Assembly: GCA_041674345.1 (NCBI GenBank)
Contig: JBAYVY010000082.1
Span: 1-11,487, forward strand
Direction of reading: 5' to 3'
DNA length: 11,487 bases
Source: JBAYVY01 sp041674345
GTDB lineage: Bacteria; Planctomycetota; Phycisphaerae; Phycisphaerales; Zrk34
The notes under the pieces were generated by a model. The model saw only the letters and a program-made list of their open reading frames with translations. It did not search any database and was not told the DNA's origin. The position numbers and the translations under genes are program-made. Of this stretch, positions 5,670-11,487 are shown in pieces (the stretch's first letter is position 1; every line of letters begins with the position of its first letter).

Positions 5670-8201
5670 TTATTCGTCTGAAGCTCGTTGCGAGTGATTT
5701 TGCGAAGTTTCGGATGCGTCGGTCGGCTGTTGCGAAGTTGGCAGCCACTGCTGGAGCAGTTGAGCCAGACCGGTCAATAGTTGCGGATCGGGCAGCGGGA
5801 GTTTGAGGCAGGGTTGGCCGGTGGTCTCGTCGCGGGCGATGAGATGTTGCAAGGGTGAGCGGGCGGGTTGTTGGCCGGCGGATTGCGGTGCGGACGAAGC
5901 CATCGCCTGTGCCAGCGGTGAGATGAACGCGGCGGCCGCGGCGGCGAATTGAGACCAGGCCTGTTGCAGCGGATCGGCTTGCGGCGCGGGTGCGGCCACG
6001 AATTCCTTCGCGCCAGCTTCGCTCGAATCTTCCGGGGGCGGGGTTTCCGCGGGCATGGCCGGGGTGATGGTGGTGGTGGCTTTTTCGACCGACTGCATGA
6101 AACGGTTGAGTTTGGTGCCGCCGAGGAATACTTCGCCGGCCCCACCGTCGAGTACGCCGGCGAACATCGACTGCTTGAACCCGATGATGTTGAGCATGCC
6201 TTCCTCAATCGTGCCGCGCGCGATCAGATGCACGACGCGCACCGGCATCTTCTGGCCCAGGCGATGCACCCGGCCGATGCGCTGTTCCAGCACCGCGGGA
6301 TTCCACGGCTGATCCATGATGACCACCGCGCCGGCGTGTTGGAGGTTCAGCCCCACACCGCCGGCGTCGGTCGAAAGGAACAACCGGCAATCATCATCTT
6401 CGCGGAATCGCTGAATCAGGTCTTTGCGTTTCGTTCCCGGCACGCCGCCGTGAAACATCACGTGGCCCCAGTTACGCCGCCCGCAGCGGCGGGTCAGCAG
6501 TTCGTGCGTGCCCACCCATTGGCTGAACACCACAATCTTCGCATCGCGCTCTTCCAGCAGGTCCGACAGCGTGGCCTCGGCTTCGTCGATTTTCGCGCCG
6601 TGGTCGCTCTGGTGATCGCACAGGTACGTGCTGTTGCACGACATCCGCATGTATTGAAGCGCGACCATCAATCGGCGCTGGTCGGCGTCGCCGAGAAAAT
6701 GGTATCGCCGCCACTTGGCGACCAGCCGCGCCACGATCTCGCGGTTCTCATCATGCACCGCCTGCTGCTGCGGCGTCATCGGCACGAACAACTGCTTGTC
6801 CAACCGTTGCGGCAATTCGCTCAACACCTGCTTCTTCGTGCGCCGAATCAGAATCGGCTCCAGCGTCTTGCCGATTCGGTCCAAATGCTTGTACCCGATC
6901 ACGCGACCGGCTTCATCCACCTGCTGATGCTCGGCCAGAAACCCAAACATCGACCCCAGACGGTGACGATCCACGAACTCGACAATCGAATACAACTCCT
7001 CCAATCGATTCTCCAGCGGTGTGCCCGTCAGCACGATCGCATGAGGCGAGTCAATCTGCTTCACCGTCATCGCCGCCCGCGTCTTCCAATTCTTGATTCG
7101 CTGCGCTTCGTCCAGAATCACCAAATCCGGCGACCATTGCGCAATCGCCTCCAAATCCCGGTGAATCACGTCATAGTTGACGATCTTATAAAACCCGTCG
7201 TCAGCGAACGCCTGCTTGCGGACGTGCAAAGGCCCCTCGATGACCCGCACGTCGCCGTCGGCGCGCGACGTGAACTTGCCGATCTCATGCGCCCATTGAT
7301 GCTTCAGCGAGGTCGGGCAGATGATGAGTACGCGCTGCACACCGCCGTATTGCCCCAGCAATTCCGCGGCGGCGATGGCCTGGATCGTCTTGCCCAGCCC
7401 CATCTCGTCGGCGATCAGCGCCCGGCCGGCTCGTGCGGCGAACAACGCGCCCTGCTTCTGATACGGATACAACTTCACACGCAGCAGTTTCGCCGTCGCC
7501 GCATCGGTCAGGCCGTGCGGAAACGCCTTGTCCAGCCGCTGCCGTAGCGAATCCCGATCGCGCACACGTGCGATCATCTCCATCGCATCGTCGCTGACCC
7601 GCAGGTCATGACCGGCGGCCCTGATCGCGGCGATCACCCCCGGAAGCTGGGCGTAGCCGCGATCTGTCAGTACGCAATGTTCATCGAAACACGCAGCCAT
7701 CGACTTGGCGACATCGGGCGGACAATCATCGCCGGCGCGGAAGATCACCTGTCGTCGGCTGGCGTAACGCACGAACACTTCCGCATATGGCACCCGCCAG
7801 GGTTCGCGTAACACGGCCCGCGTGTCCCGCCGTCGTTCCAGTTTGCCCAGCACAAACTCGATGTGTTTGCACGTACCCAGCGTGTTCACCGCGAAGTCCG
7901 GGCAGGTGCAGCAATGGTCCGCCTGGCTATCGTTCGCATCCTTCCGGGGGCGGGGGCGAAGTGTGACCTGGTACGTGCGTTGCGGCGTGGGATTGGTGAC
8001 AGCGAAGGTGGAGAAAACCGGATGATCGCCGAGGTTTTCCAGCCGATACGCCTGCGACCGCCCGAACTCGCGCCGCAGCGCATGCTGCCACTGCTCCAGC
8101 GACATACCCTCCGGCCGGCGCTGACGCGACAACGTCATTTTCTTTTTCTGGCGCCCCTTGGCGGAGCCGGACTTGCGGTTGGTGTGGGATCGGGTAGCCA
8201 T
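5670..8201 (-). CDS. SWIM zinc-finger SNF2-family DNA-dependent ATPase (HepA/RapA-like helicase)
   Basis: The 843-residue protein is a bacterial SNF2 (Swi2/Snf2) ATPase. After a basic tail (1-30) it has a SWIM zinc finger with Cys98-x-Cys100 and Cys111-x-His113. The two helicase lobes follow. Motif I is DEMGLGKT (265-272), motif Ia 'VLIICPTSLKHQW', motif II Asp-Glu-Ala-Gln (364-367) and motif III 'LTGTPLENR' (391-399). Lobe 2 has 'VVFSQW', 'STDAGGVGLNLQ' (610-621) and motif VI 'QRIGRVHRLGQ' (640-650). All ATPase motifs look intact. Residues after about 705 form a Pro/Ala/Gln-rich, probably disordered tail with a short hydrophobic 'LLTGLAQLLQQWL' end. Such proteins translocate on duplex DNA and remodel protein-DNA complexes. 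SWIM-SNF2 proteins are widespread, so a housekeeping or repair role is as likely as defence. The ATG has AGGAGG (8208-8213) six bases upstream. It appears to be transcribed alone. Confidence 0.93.
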   Translation of the reverse strand: MATRSHTNRKSGSAKGRQKKKMTLSRQRRPEGMSLEQWQHALRREFGRSQAYRLENLGDHPVFSTFAVTNPTPQRTYQVTLRPRPRKDANDSQADHCCTCPDFAVNTLGTCKHIEFVLGKLERRRDTRAVLREPWRVPYAEVFVRYASRRQVIFRAGDDCPPDVAKSMAACFDEHCVLTDRGYAQLPGVIAAIRAAGHDLRVSDDAMEMIARVRDRDSLRQRLDKAFPHGLTDAATAKLLRVKLYPYQKQGALFAARAGRALIADEMGLGKTIQAIAAAELLGQYGGVQRVLIICPTSLKHQWAHEIGKFTSRADGDVRVIEGPLHVRKQAFADDGFYKIVNYDVIHRDLEAIAQWSPDLVILDEAQRIKNWKTRAAMTVKQIDSPHAIVLTGTPLENRLEELYSIVEFVDRHRLGSMFGFLAEHQQVDEAGRVIGYKHLDRIGKTLEPILIRRTKKQVLSELPQRLDKQLFVPMTPQQQAVHDENREIVARLVAKWRRYHFLGDADQRRLMVALQYMRMSCNSTYLCDHQSDHGAKIDEAEATLSDLLEERDAKIVVFSQWVGTHELLTRRCGRRNWGHVMFHGGVPGTKRKDLIQRFREDDDCRLFLSTDAGGVGLNLQHAGAVVIMDQPWNPAVLEQRIGRVHRLGQKMPVRVVHLIARGTIEEGMLNIIGFKQSMFAGVLDGGAGEVFLGGTKLNRFMQSVEKATTTITPAMPAETPPPEDSSEAGAKEFVAAPAPQADPLQQAWSQFAAAAAAFISPLAQAMASSAPQSAGQQPARSPLQHLIARDETTGQPCLKLPLPDPQLLTGLAQLLQQWLPTSQQPTDASETSQNHSQRASDE

Positions 8202-8207
8202 CGTTCG

Positions 8208-8213
8208 CCTCCT
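8208..8213 (-). promoter_or_regulatory. Strong ribosome binding site of the SNF2 gene
   Basis: AGGAGG on the minus strand, six bases before the ATG at 8201. It fixes this start over in-frame downstream methionines. Confidence 0.8.
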
Positions 8214-8233
8214 GCTGGATGATGGTTTGCGGG

Positions 8234-8262
8234 ATTATACCGAATCTGGCCGGGACGGTTGC
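8234..8262 (-). promoter_or_regulatory. Candidate promoter of the SNF2 gene
   Basis: A perfect TATAAT box lies at 8234-8239 on the minus strand, placing transcription start about 25 bases before the ATG. The -35 region (8257-8262, GCAACC) does not match the consensus, so the promoter may be weak or activator-dependent. Confidence 0.45.
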
Positions 8263-8498
8263 AGTCATGCGCTTGTCATGGTGGCTACGCGTTGGGTTGG
8301 CAGATTCAAGCGGATGGCACTGCTAACATCAAGTCCCGATCTCATCGGTGACTTGTATGCGGTGATGCAAAATTCCATCTGAAATTCCCACACACAATGA
8401 TCTAACTCGCCAACATCCTCTATGGATGGATGATTACTCATCCATATTATTCGCGGAGCTTTACGATCTATGTGTGCTTAGGAATCATGCCGCAAATC
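8263..8498. other. Gene-free boundary between SNF2 gene and GTPase island
   Basis: No reading frame here is convincing. The base composition shifts from GC-rich to AT-richer within it, which suggests that the left border of the foreign segment lies about 8330-8400. No direct repeat of the tRNA-Gly 3' end or of the right junction (about 10893) was seen by eye. Confidence 0.4.
8426..8445. repeat. 20-bp hairpin/palindrome upstream of the GTPase promoter
   Basis: Perfect 8-bp arms ATGGATGA (8426-8433) and TCATCCAT (8438-8445) surround TTAC. There is no following T-run, so it is not a standard terminator. It could be an operator or a cruciform-type site about 80 bp upstream of the promoter. Confidence 0.5.
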
Positions 8499-8582
8499 GT
8501 TGTTCCGATGTTGTTCCATATTCCTCTTGACATTCGGCAACCATGAGTTACAATTCGCAAAACGGAACAACGATGGAACAAC
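8499..8582. repeat. Two mirrored pairs of GTTGTTCC sites around the GTPase-gene promoter
   Basis: At 8499-8517 two direct copies of GTTGTTCC are separated by GAT. At 8564-8582 two copies of the reverse complement GGAACAAC are also separated by GAT. All four 8-mers are exact. Repeat units within each pair are 11 bp apart, about one helical turn. The pair centres are 65 bp apart, and the promoter lies between them. This is the geometry of paired operators for a dimer or oligomer, possibly with looping. Confidence 0.85.
8527..8554 (+). promoter_or_regulatory. Sigma-70-type promoter of the GTPase gene
   Basis: A perfect -35 TTGACA (8527-8532) and a five-of-six -10 TACAAT (8549-8554) are 16 bp apart. 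Transcription should start near 8561, just before the downstream GGAACAAC pair, so a protein bound there would block initiation or clearance. This is the best promoter match in the window. Confidence 0.75.
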
Positions 8583-8607
8583 GTTTCAAAATATGAAAGG
8601 CTCCGAT

Positions 8608-10893
8608 ATGACCGAACAGCAAAACAAAGCAACGTTGAGCAAAGGTAGATCAAGTTGGTGTGTAATTTTTCGCCACCCCATCTGTAAAGCTGCTGACGGA
8701 AAGCAGAAACTACGGGTCCGCAGAGGTCTTGGTACCCGAGACGAAAGTGAGGCCATTCGTCTCGTAGATCAACTAAACAAAATCCTTGCGGACGAAACAA
8801 ACTGGAACCCCATGGCGCGTAGTAGGTCGGAAGCGATATTCGACAAGCGAGTGGTCGCCGCCTTCTACGATCACCTTGAACCTGAACGACGGGACAATTG
8901 GGCCGAGCGCGAATTAGTCTTGCCGCTACCCACGGACAAGGAGGGGTACGCCAAGGTCCAGTTTGTCGGTACGACAGGATCAGGGAAAACAACTATTGTT
9001 CGCCAGTTACTTGGAACCGATCCTTCGACCGAGCGTTTTCCCTCCACTTCGGCAGCAAAAACCACCATCTGTGACTTAGAGATCATCCTAGCTGAGGGGG
9101 ACTTCAAGGCAGTCGTATCATTCATCCCTCGCGACCAAGTCCGGCAGTATGTGAGTGAATGCGTGGTGGCCGCAGTCACAGCACATCTTGATGGAAGCCA
9201 ACCAAATGAAGTCGCTCGACGTTTTATGGAACACAGCGAACAACGGTTTCGTCTTAGTTATCTTCTAGGTTCGTTGATAAGACCGAAAGATATTGATGGC
9301 GATAGTTTAATTGATGAAGATGAGGACAACGAACTCTGGTCGGAGGATGCTGAAGTATCGGCAGCGGATCGGGGAGCTTTTACTGAGCGACTCCATGAAT
9401 TTCTTCAGCAGATCAGTGCATTGGCTAAGCAGTTGAGGTCTCAAGTTGCGAAAGCCGCCTACGATCTTGGGATTGAACTAGAAAAAGCCAGCAACCAAGA
9501 CCGAGAATTGCTTCAGGAACTGGTCGAAGAACAGCTACTCAAAACCGAAGATTTTCATGCCATCGTTGATGCGGTGCTGGATGAAATTGATACTCGCTTT
9601 GATTTCGTTCGTGCTGGCGAGTTCACCCGAGGCCGTGATGGATGGCCTTCCTTTTGGACTTTCACAACGAACAATCGTGCGGATTTTCTCGGCGCAATAA
9701 ACCGTTTCTCTAGTAATTATGCGCCGCATTTCGGCCGCCTACTGACTCCCGTCGTAGAAGGCATTCGCGTCACTGGTCCGTTTGAACCCACATGGGGATC
9801 TGGCGGAATTCCAAAGCTGGTGCTGCTAGACGGGCAGGGCATCGGACATACAGCAGATTCCACGTCGAGCATCTCCACCGGAATCACCCGCCGTTTTCAG
9901 ATCGCGGATGCCATTCTCCTAGTGGACAATGCCGCACAGCCCATGCAAGCCGCTCCAGTGGCGGTCCTTTCAACGCTCGTTGCAAGCGGTAACGCATCAA
10001 AGCTTGTGGTGTGTTTTACCCATTTTGATGAAGTCAAAGGTGACAATCTCGTTGGCGCAGATGCCAAGAAAGACCACGTAATCGGTTCTTTCTACAATGC
10101 AGCACAGGCAATCGGTAAGCAATGTGGCAGAGAAGCAGAACACGCCCTAAAACGACTAATTTCAGATCGACTCGTCTTTCTGTCAAAGATTCAGTCGCCG
10201 CTTTCTAGTGGAGCGAAATTTACTCGTAATGAGTTCGACCGCCTGTTAAACACTGTCGCATCATCAATCATTCCCCCAACTCCTGTGCAATATCAGCCGG
10301 TTTACGACGTGGCCAATCTTGTATTGGCGATTCAGAAAGCAACCGAAGCGTTCCACGATCGATGGAAGGGAACGCTCGGTATGGGATCACGATCGGGTGT
10401 AGCGCCGGAACACTGGACCAGAGTGAAAGCATTAACCCGGCGACTCGGCGTGCTTCGTATTGATGAGTACGACGGGCTACGTCCCATTGCTGATTTGATA
10501 CATTTATTGCAGGATCAGATTAGTTCCTTCTTGTCCGAACCGCTCCAGTGGGAGCCGTCCGTCCCTCCGGATAGCAAAGAAGCTGAAAAGATTCAGGCAA
10601 TCGATGCGATCCGGCAGGAAGTATTCAAGCGGCTTCATGATCTTTCAACCCGTCGCCTATTGGATGAACGAATCAGCGGATGGGCTGAAGCTTATGATCG
10701 CAAAGGAACTGGATCGACACGATTACGTGCTCGTGACATCATGGGCCTATACGAAACAGCAGCACCGATCCCAAACGAAACGCCTGGACCAGATGCAAAC
10801 GAGTTCCTTTTTGAGGTTCGAGAATTGGTGGCTGAATCAGTCGAACATGCCAACGGCATTGTAAAAAGTTGGACTCGCGCCGAAGTAATGTAG
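8608..10893 (+). CDS. Large P-loop GTPase with integrase-arm-like N-terminal domain, uncharacterised
   Basis: A 761-residue protein that I do not recognise by name. The frame is open from 8500, but the promoter at 8527-8554 rules out a start before about 8561. I chose ATG 8608, which has GAAAGG (8595-8600) seven bases upstream; ATG 8593 is the alternative. Residues about 13-65 ('SSWCVIFRHP', 'RVRRGLGTRDESEAIRLVDQ') resemble the arm-type DNA-binding domain at the N-terminus of tyrosine integrases. No integrase catalytic domain follows. Instead a P-loop reads GTTGSGKTT (121-129), followed by STSAAKTT (146-153), a likely G2. G3 is Asp-Gly-Gln-Gly (408-411, after the strand 'PKLVLL') and G4 is Thr-His-Phe-Asp (471-474). 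'FLSK' near 524-527 may be G5. About 250 residues lie between G2 and G3: an acidic patch (236-247), then helical, probably coiled-coil sequence. The C-terminal 200 residues look helical. The gene is poorer in G+C than its neighbours, which points to transfer. No partner gene is present, so it acts alone or with a distant partner. Confidence 0.8.
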   Translation: MTEQQNKATLSKGRSSWCVIFRHPICKAADGKQKLRVRRGLGTRDESEAIRLVDQLNKILADETNWNPMARSRSEAIFDKRVVAAFYDHLEPERRDNWAERELVLPLPTDKEGYAKVQFVGTTGSGKTTIVRQLLGTDPSTERFPSTSAAKTTICDLEIILAEGDFKAVVSFIPRDQVRQYVSECVVAAVTAHLDGSQPNEVARRFMEHSEQRFRLSYLLGSLIRPKDIDGDSLIDEDEDNELWSEDAEVSAADRGAFTERLHEFLQQISALAKQLRSQVAKAAYDLGIELEKASNQDRELLQELVEEQLLKTEDFHAIVDAVLDEIDTRFDFVRAGEFTRGRDGWPSFWTFTTNNRADFLGAINRFSSNYAPHFGRLLTPVVEGIRVTGPFEPTWGSGGIPKLVLLDGQGIGHTADSTSSISTGITRRFQIADAILLVDNAAQPMQAAPVAVLSTLVASGNASKLVVCFTHFDEVKGDNLVGADAKKDHVIGSFYNAAQAIGKQCGREAEHALKRLISDRLVFLSKIQSPLSSGAKFTRNEFDRLLNTVASSIIPPTPVQYQPVYDVANLVLAIQKATEAFHDRWKGTLGMGSRSGVAPEHWTRVKALTRRLGVLRIDEYDGLRPIADLIHLLQDQISSFLSEPLQWEPSVPPDSKEAEKIQAIDAIRQEVFKRLHDLSTRRLLDERISGWAEAYDRKGTGSTRLRARDIMGLYETAAPIPNETPGPDANEFLFEVRELVAESVEHANGIVKSWTRAEVM

Positions 10894-11090
10894 CCAAGGC
10901 ACGAATTGCGATCGAACTGGACGGCTCGCAACATCTGGCCGATGCCGACGCCTATCGGCGGGACCGGCGCAAAGACGCCATGCTTCAGGAGAACAATTAT
11001 CTCGTGCTGCGATTCCTCGCCGAGGATGCGGGCAAGCGACTCGACGATGTGCTGGATACCATCCTCCGTGCGCTGGTGCGTCAGAAATGA
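10894..11090 (+). pseudogene. C-terminal half of a DUF559-type (Vsr-like) endonuclease
   Basis: The sequence 'IAIELDGSQHLADADAYRRD' then 'RRKDAMLQENNYLVLRFL' and a last helix 'VLDTILRALV' matches the second half of DUF559 proteins (PF04480, PD-(D/E)xK nuclease fold). The expected first half, including the upstream catalytic Asp of the core, is missing. Recognisable sequence begins right after the GTPase gene's TAG stop at 10891-10893. The open frame extends back to a TTG at 10869 inside that gene, without a ribosome binding site. The composition returns to GC-rich here. I read it as a resident gene cut by insertion of the GTPase segment. Confidence 0.7.
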
Positions 11091-11128
11091 AAAGGCCGCC
11101 GGGAAACGGTTGTCCTTCGGCGGCCTTT
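11091..11128. terminator. Strong hairpin terminator, probably bidirectional
   Basis: Perfect 11-bp arms AAAGGCCGCCG (11091-11101) and CGGCGGCCTTT (11118-11128) flank a 16-base loop, immediately after the DUF559 stop codon. The A-start and T-end let it act on both strands: for the DUF559 transcript from the left and the tRNA-Gly transcript from the right. The U-tract is short, only three to four residues. Confidence 0.8.
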
Positions 11129-11130
11129 AA

Positions 11131-11202
11131 AGCGGGTGATGGGATTCGAACCCACGACATTCACGTTGGCAACGTGACGCTCTACCACTGAGCTACACCC
11201 GC
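11131..11202 (-). tRNA. tRNA-Gly (anticodon GCC)
   Basis: Read on the minus strand, a complete cloverleaf is visible. The 7-bp acceptor stem is GCGGGTG with CACCCGC. The D-arm is GCTC...GAGC. The anticodon stem TCACG/CGTGA encloses the loop TTGCCAA with anticodon GCC. The T-arm is GTGGG-TTCGAAT-CCCAT. U is the discriminator base, as usual for bacterial tRNA-Gly. The 3' CCA is not encoded. The gene lies between the terminator hairpin and an insertion sequence. Confidence 0.95.
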
Positions 11203-11366
11203 AAAGATGCGTTTTTTAATCTATTTGTTTCCAGCTATTTGCGGCGCTCGTTTTTCATCCATTTTGAATTTTGGACACTTCTGCCATTCCTGATACATTG
11301 GCTACCATCAAGAGGGTTGACAATCATAATCGGAGATTCTACCTGTGGCAAGGGGGGCGATTGCTG
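11203..11366. other. AT-rich gene-free stretch between tRNA-Gly and insertion sequence
   Basis: No gene is seen. The tRNA promoter should lie here on the minus strand, but no clear -35/-10 pair stands out. One copy of GACACTTC at 11274-11281 matches, in inverted orientation, the end motif inside the insertion sequence to its right. Confidence 0.4.
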
Positions 11367-11487
11367 TGTAGGAACTCAGATAGAAATGTCCCCATCGGAC
11401 TCAGGTAGAAGTGTCCCCATATGGAGACACTTCGAATGAATCTCAAGGAACGGGACCGGCTGGGGATGCTCAGCCGCGTCAGGGACG
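11367..11487 (+). mobile_element. Left end of an insertion sequence (transposase with N-terminal helix-turn-helix)
   Basis: A 22-base unit occurs twice in tandem, ACTCAGATAGAAATGTCCCC+AT at 11374-11395 and ACTCAGGTAGAAGTGTCCCC+AT at 11399-11420, with a period of 25 bases. It is followed by a near-perfect 26-bp palindrome (11408-11433) with arms GAAGTGTC and GACACTTC, then the transposase start. Multiple copies of a short 'aGTGTCCCCAT' motif at the end are typical of transposase-binding ends. The exact outer border is uncertain; TGTAGGAACTCAG at 11367 is a guess. Confidence 0.6.
11436..11487 (+). CDS. Transposase N-terminus (ISNCY/IS1202-like), cut by window end
   Basis: The 17 visible residues, MNLKERDRLGMLSRVRD, match the start of rve-type transposases with a helix-turn-helix N-terminus (the 'ERDRLxvLxxVxxG.ltq..AA..L.lS.RQvrRl' group of ISNCY/IS1202-like elements). 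The ATG at 11436 lies just after the palindromic end motif, with no strong ribosome binding site, as is common for transposases. The gene runs off the window, so its integrity cannot be judged. Naming the family from 17 residues is tentative. Confidence 0.55.
   Translation, partial: MNLKERDRLGMLSRVRD

Noticed and set aside
5949..7547. 532-codon plus-strand frame opposite the SNF2 gene
   Set aside because: Antisense shadow of a gene with all helicase motifs intact; the translation is Arg/His/Gln-rich and lacks any domain.
8426..8445. Hairpin as terminator of a convergent transcript
   Set aside because: No T-run follows on either strand and no gene ends nearby.
8500..8607. N-terminal extension of the GTPase gene to 8500
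   Set aside because: It would require translation of the promoter and the operator pairs; the first residues match nothing.
8400..11202. tRNA-Gly as the integration site of the GTPase island
   Set aside because: No duplicated tRNA 3' end was found at the left border, and no integrase catalytic domain is encoded; the DUF559 gene is the better insertion target.
11317..11345. TTGACA at 11317 as a promoter for the transposase
   Set aside because: No acceptable -10 box at 16-18 bp (TACCTG at best), so it is left out of the features.
1..11487. CRISPR array or other regularly spaced repeats
   Set aside because: No series of equal repeats with spacers was seen; the only short-period repeats are the paired GTTGTTCC sites and the insertion-sequence end.

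Overview
The window looks like a GC-rich bacterial chromosome, perhaps from the Planctomycetota or a related sugar- and polymer-degrading lineage. That guess rests on a UroD-like gene, a PhyH oxygenase and a divergent AraC regulator clustered beside a GH36 gene, plus a SWIM-SNF2 helicase. No taxonomic marker is present, so the placement is only suggestive.

Layout. Positions 1-470 hold no intact gene: there is a 16-bp inverted repeat at the very start and a frame-broken N-terminal scrap of a DDE transposase. Positions 519-2597 carry a minus-strand pair, a PhyH-type dioxygenase followed 60 bp later by a UroD-superfamily protein. They are divergent from a plus-strand AraC regulator (2721-3521) across a promoter region with a 22-bp imperfect palindrome. 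Downstream of araC lies a GH36 alpha-galactosidase-like gene. It is frameshifted near 3974 and then cut off at about 4640, soon after its predicted catalytic Asp. There it abuts, head-on, the decayed kdpA of a minus-strand potassium-ATPase operon. The start of that operon survives: a 26-residue membrane microprotein, then KdpF, then the first residues of KdpA. The rest of kdpA is deleted and out of frame, and kdpB and kdpC are absent.

Positions 5670-8201 (minus) encode an intact 843-residue SWIM-SNF2 ATPase with its own strong ribosome binding site and a TATAAT box. Beyond it the base composition drops, and one large plus-strand gene (8608-10893) encodes a 761-residue protein. It joins an integrase-like N-terminal arm domain to a GTPase with a very long insertion between G1 and G3. 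Its promoter (TTGACA, 16 bp, TACAAT) is bracketed by two pairs of GTTGTTCC sites in mirror orientation. This is the best candidate here for an undescribed system. The gene ends directly on the amputated C-terminal half of a DUF559-type nuclease, as expected for an inserted island.

The window closes with a strong terminator hairpin, a minus-strand tRNA-Gly(GCC), and the left end of an insertion sequence whose transposase (MNLKERDRLG...) starts at 11436 and runs out of the window.

Taken together, this is a patchwork accessory region. It has two intact metabolic or regulatory genes with their regulator, one intact helicase, one foreign GTPase gene, and at least five broken genes with rearrangement junctions between them. 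Since there are several breaks, assembly error should be kept in mind for the kdpA/GH36 junction and the single-base GH36 frameshift.
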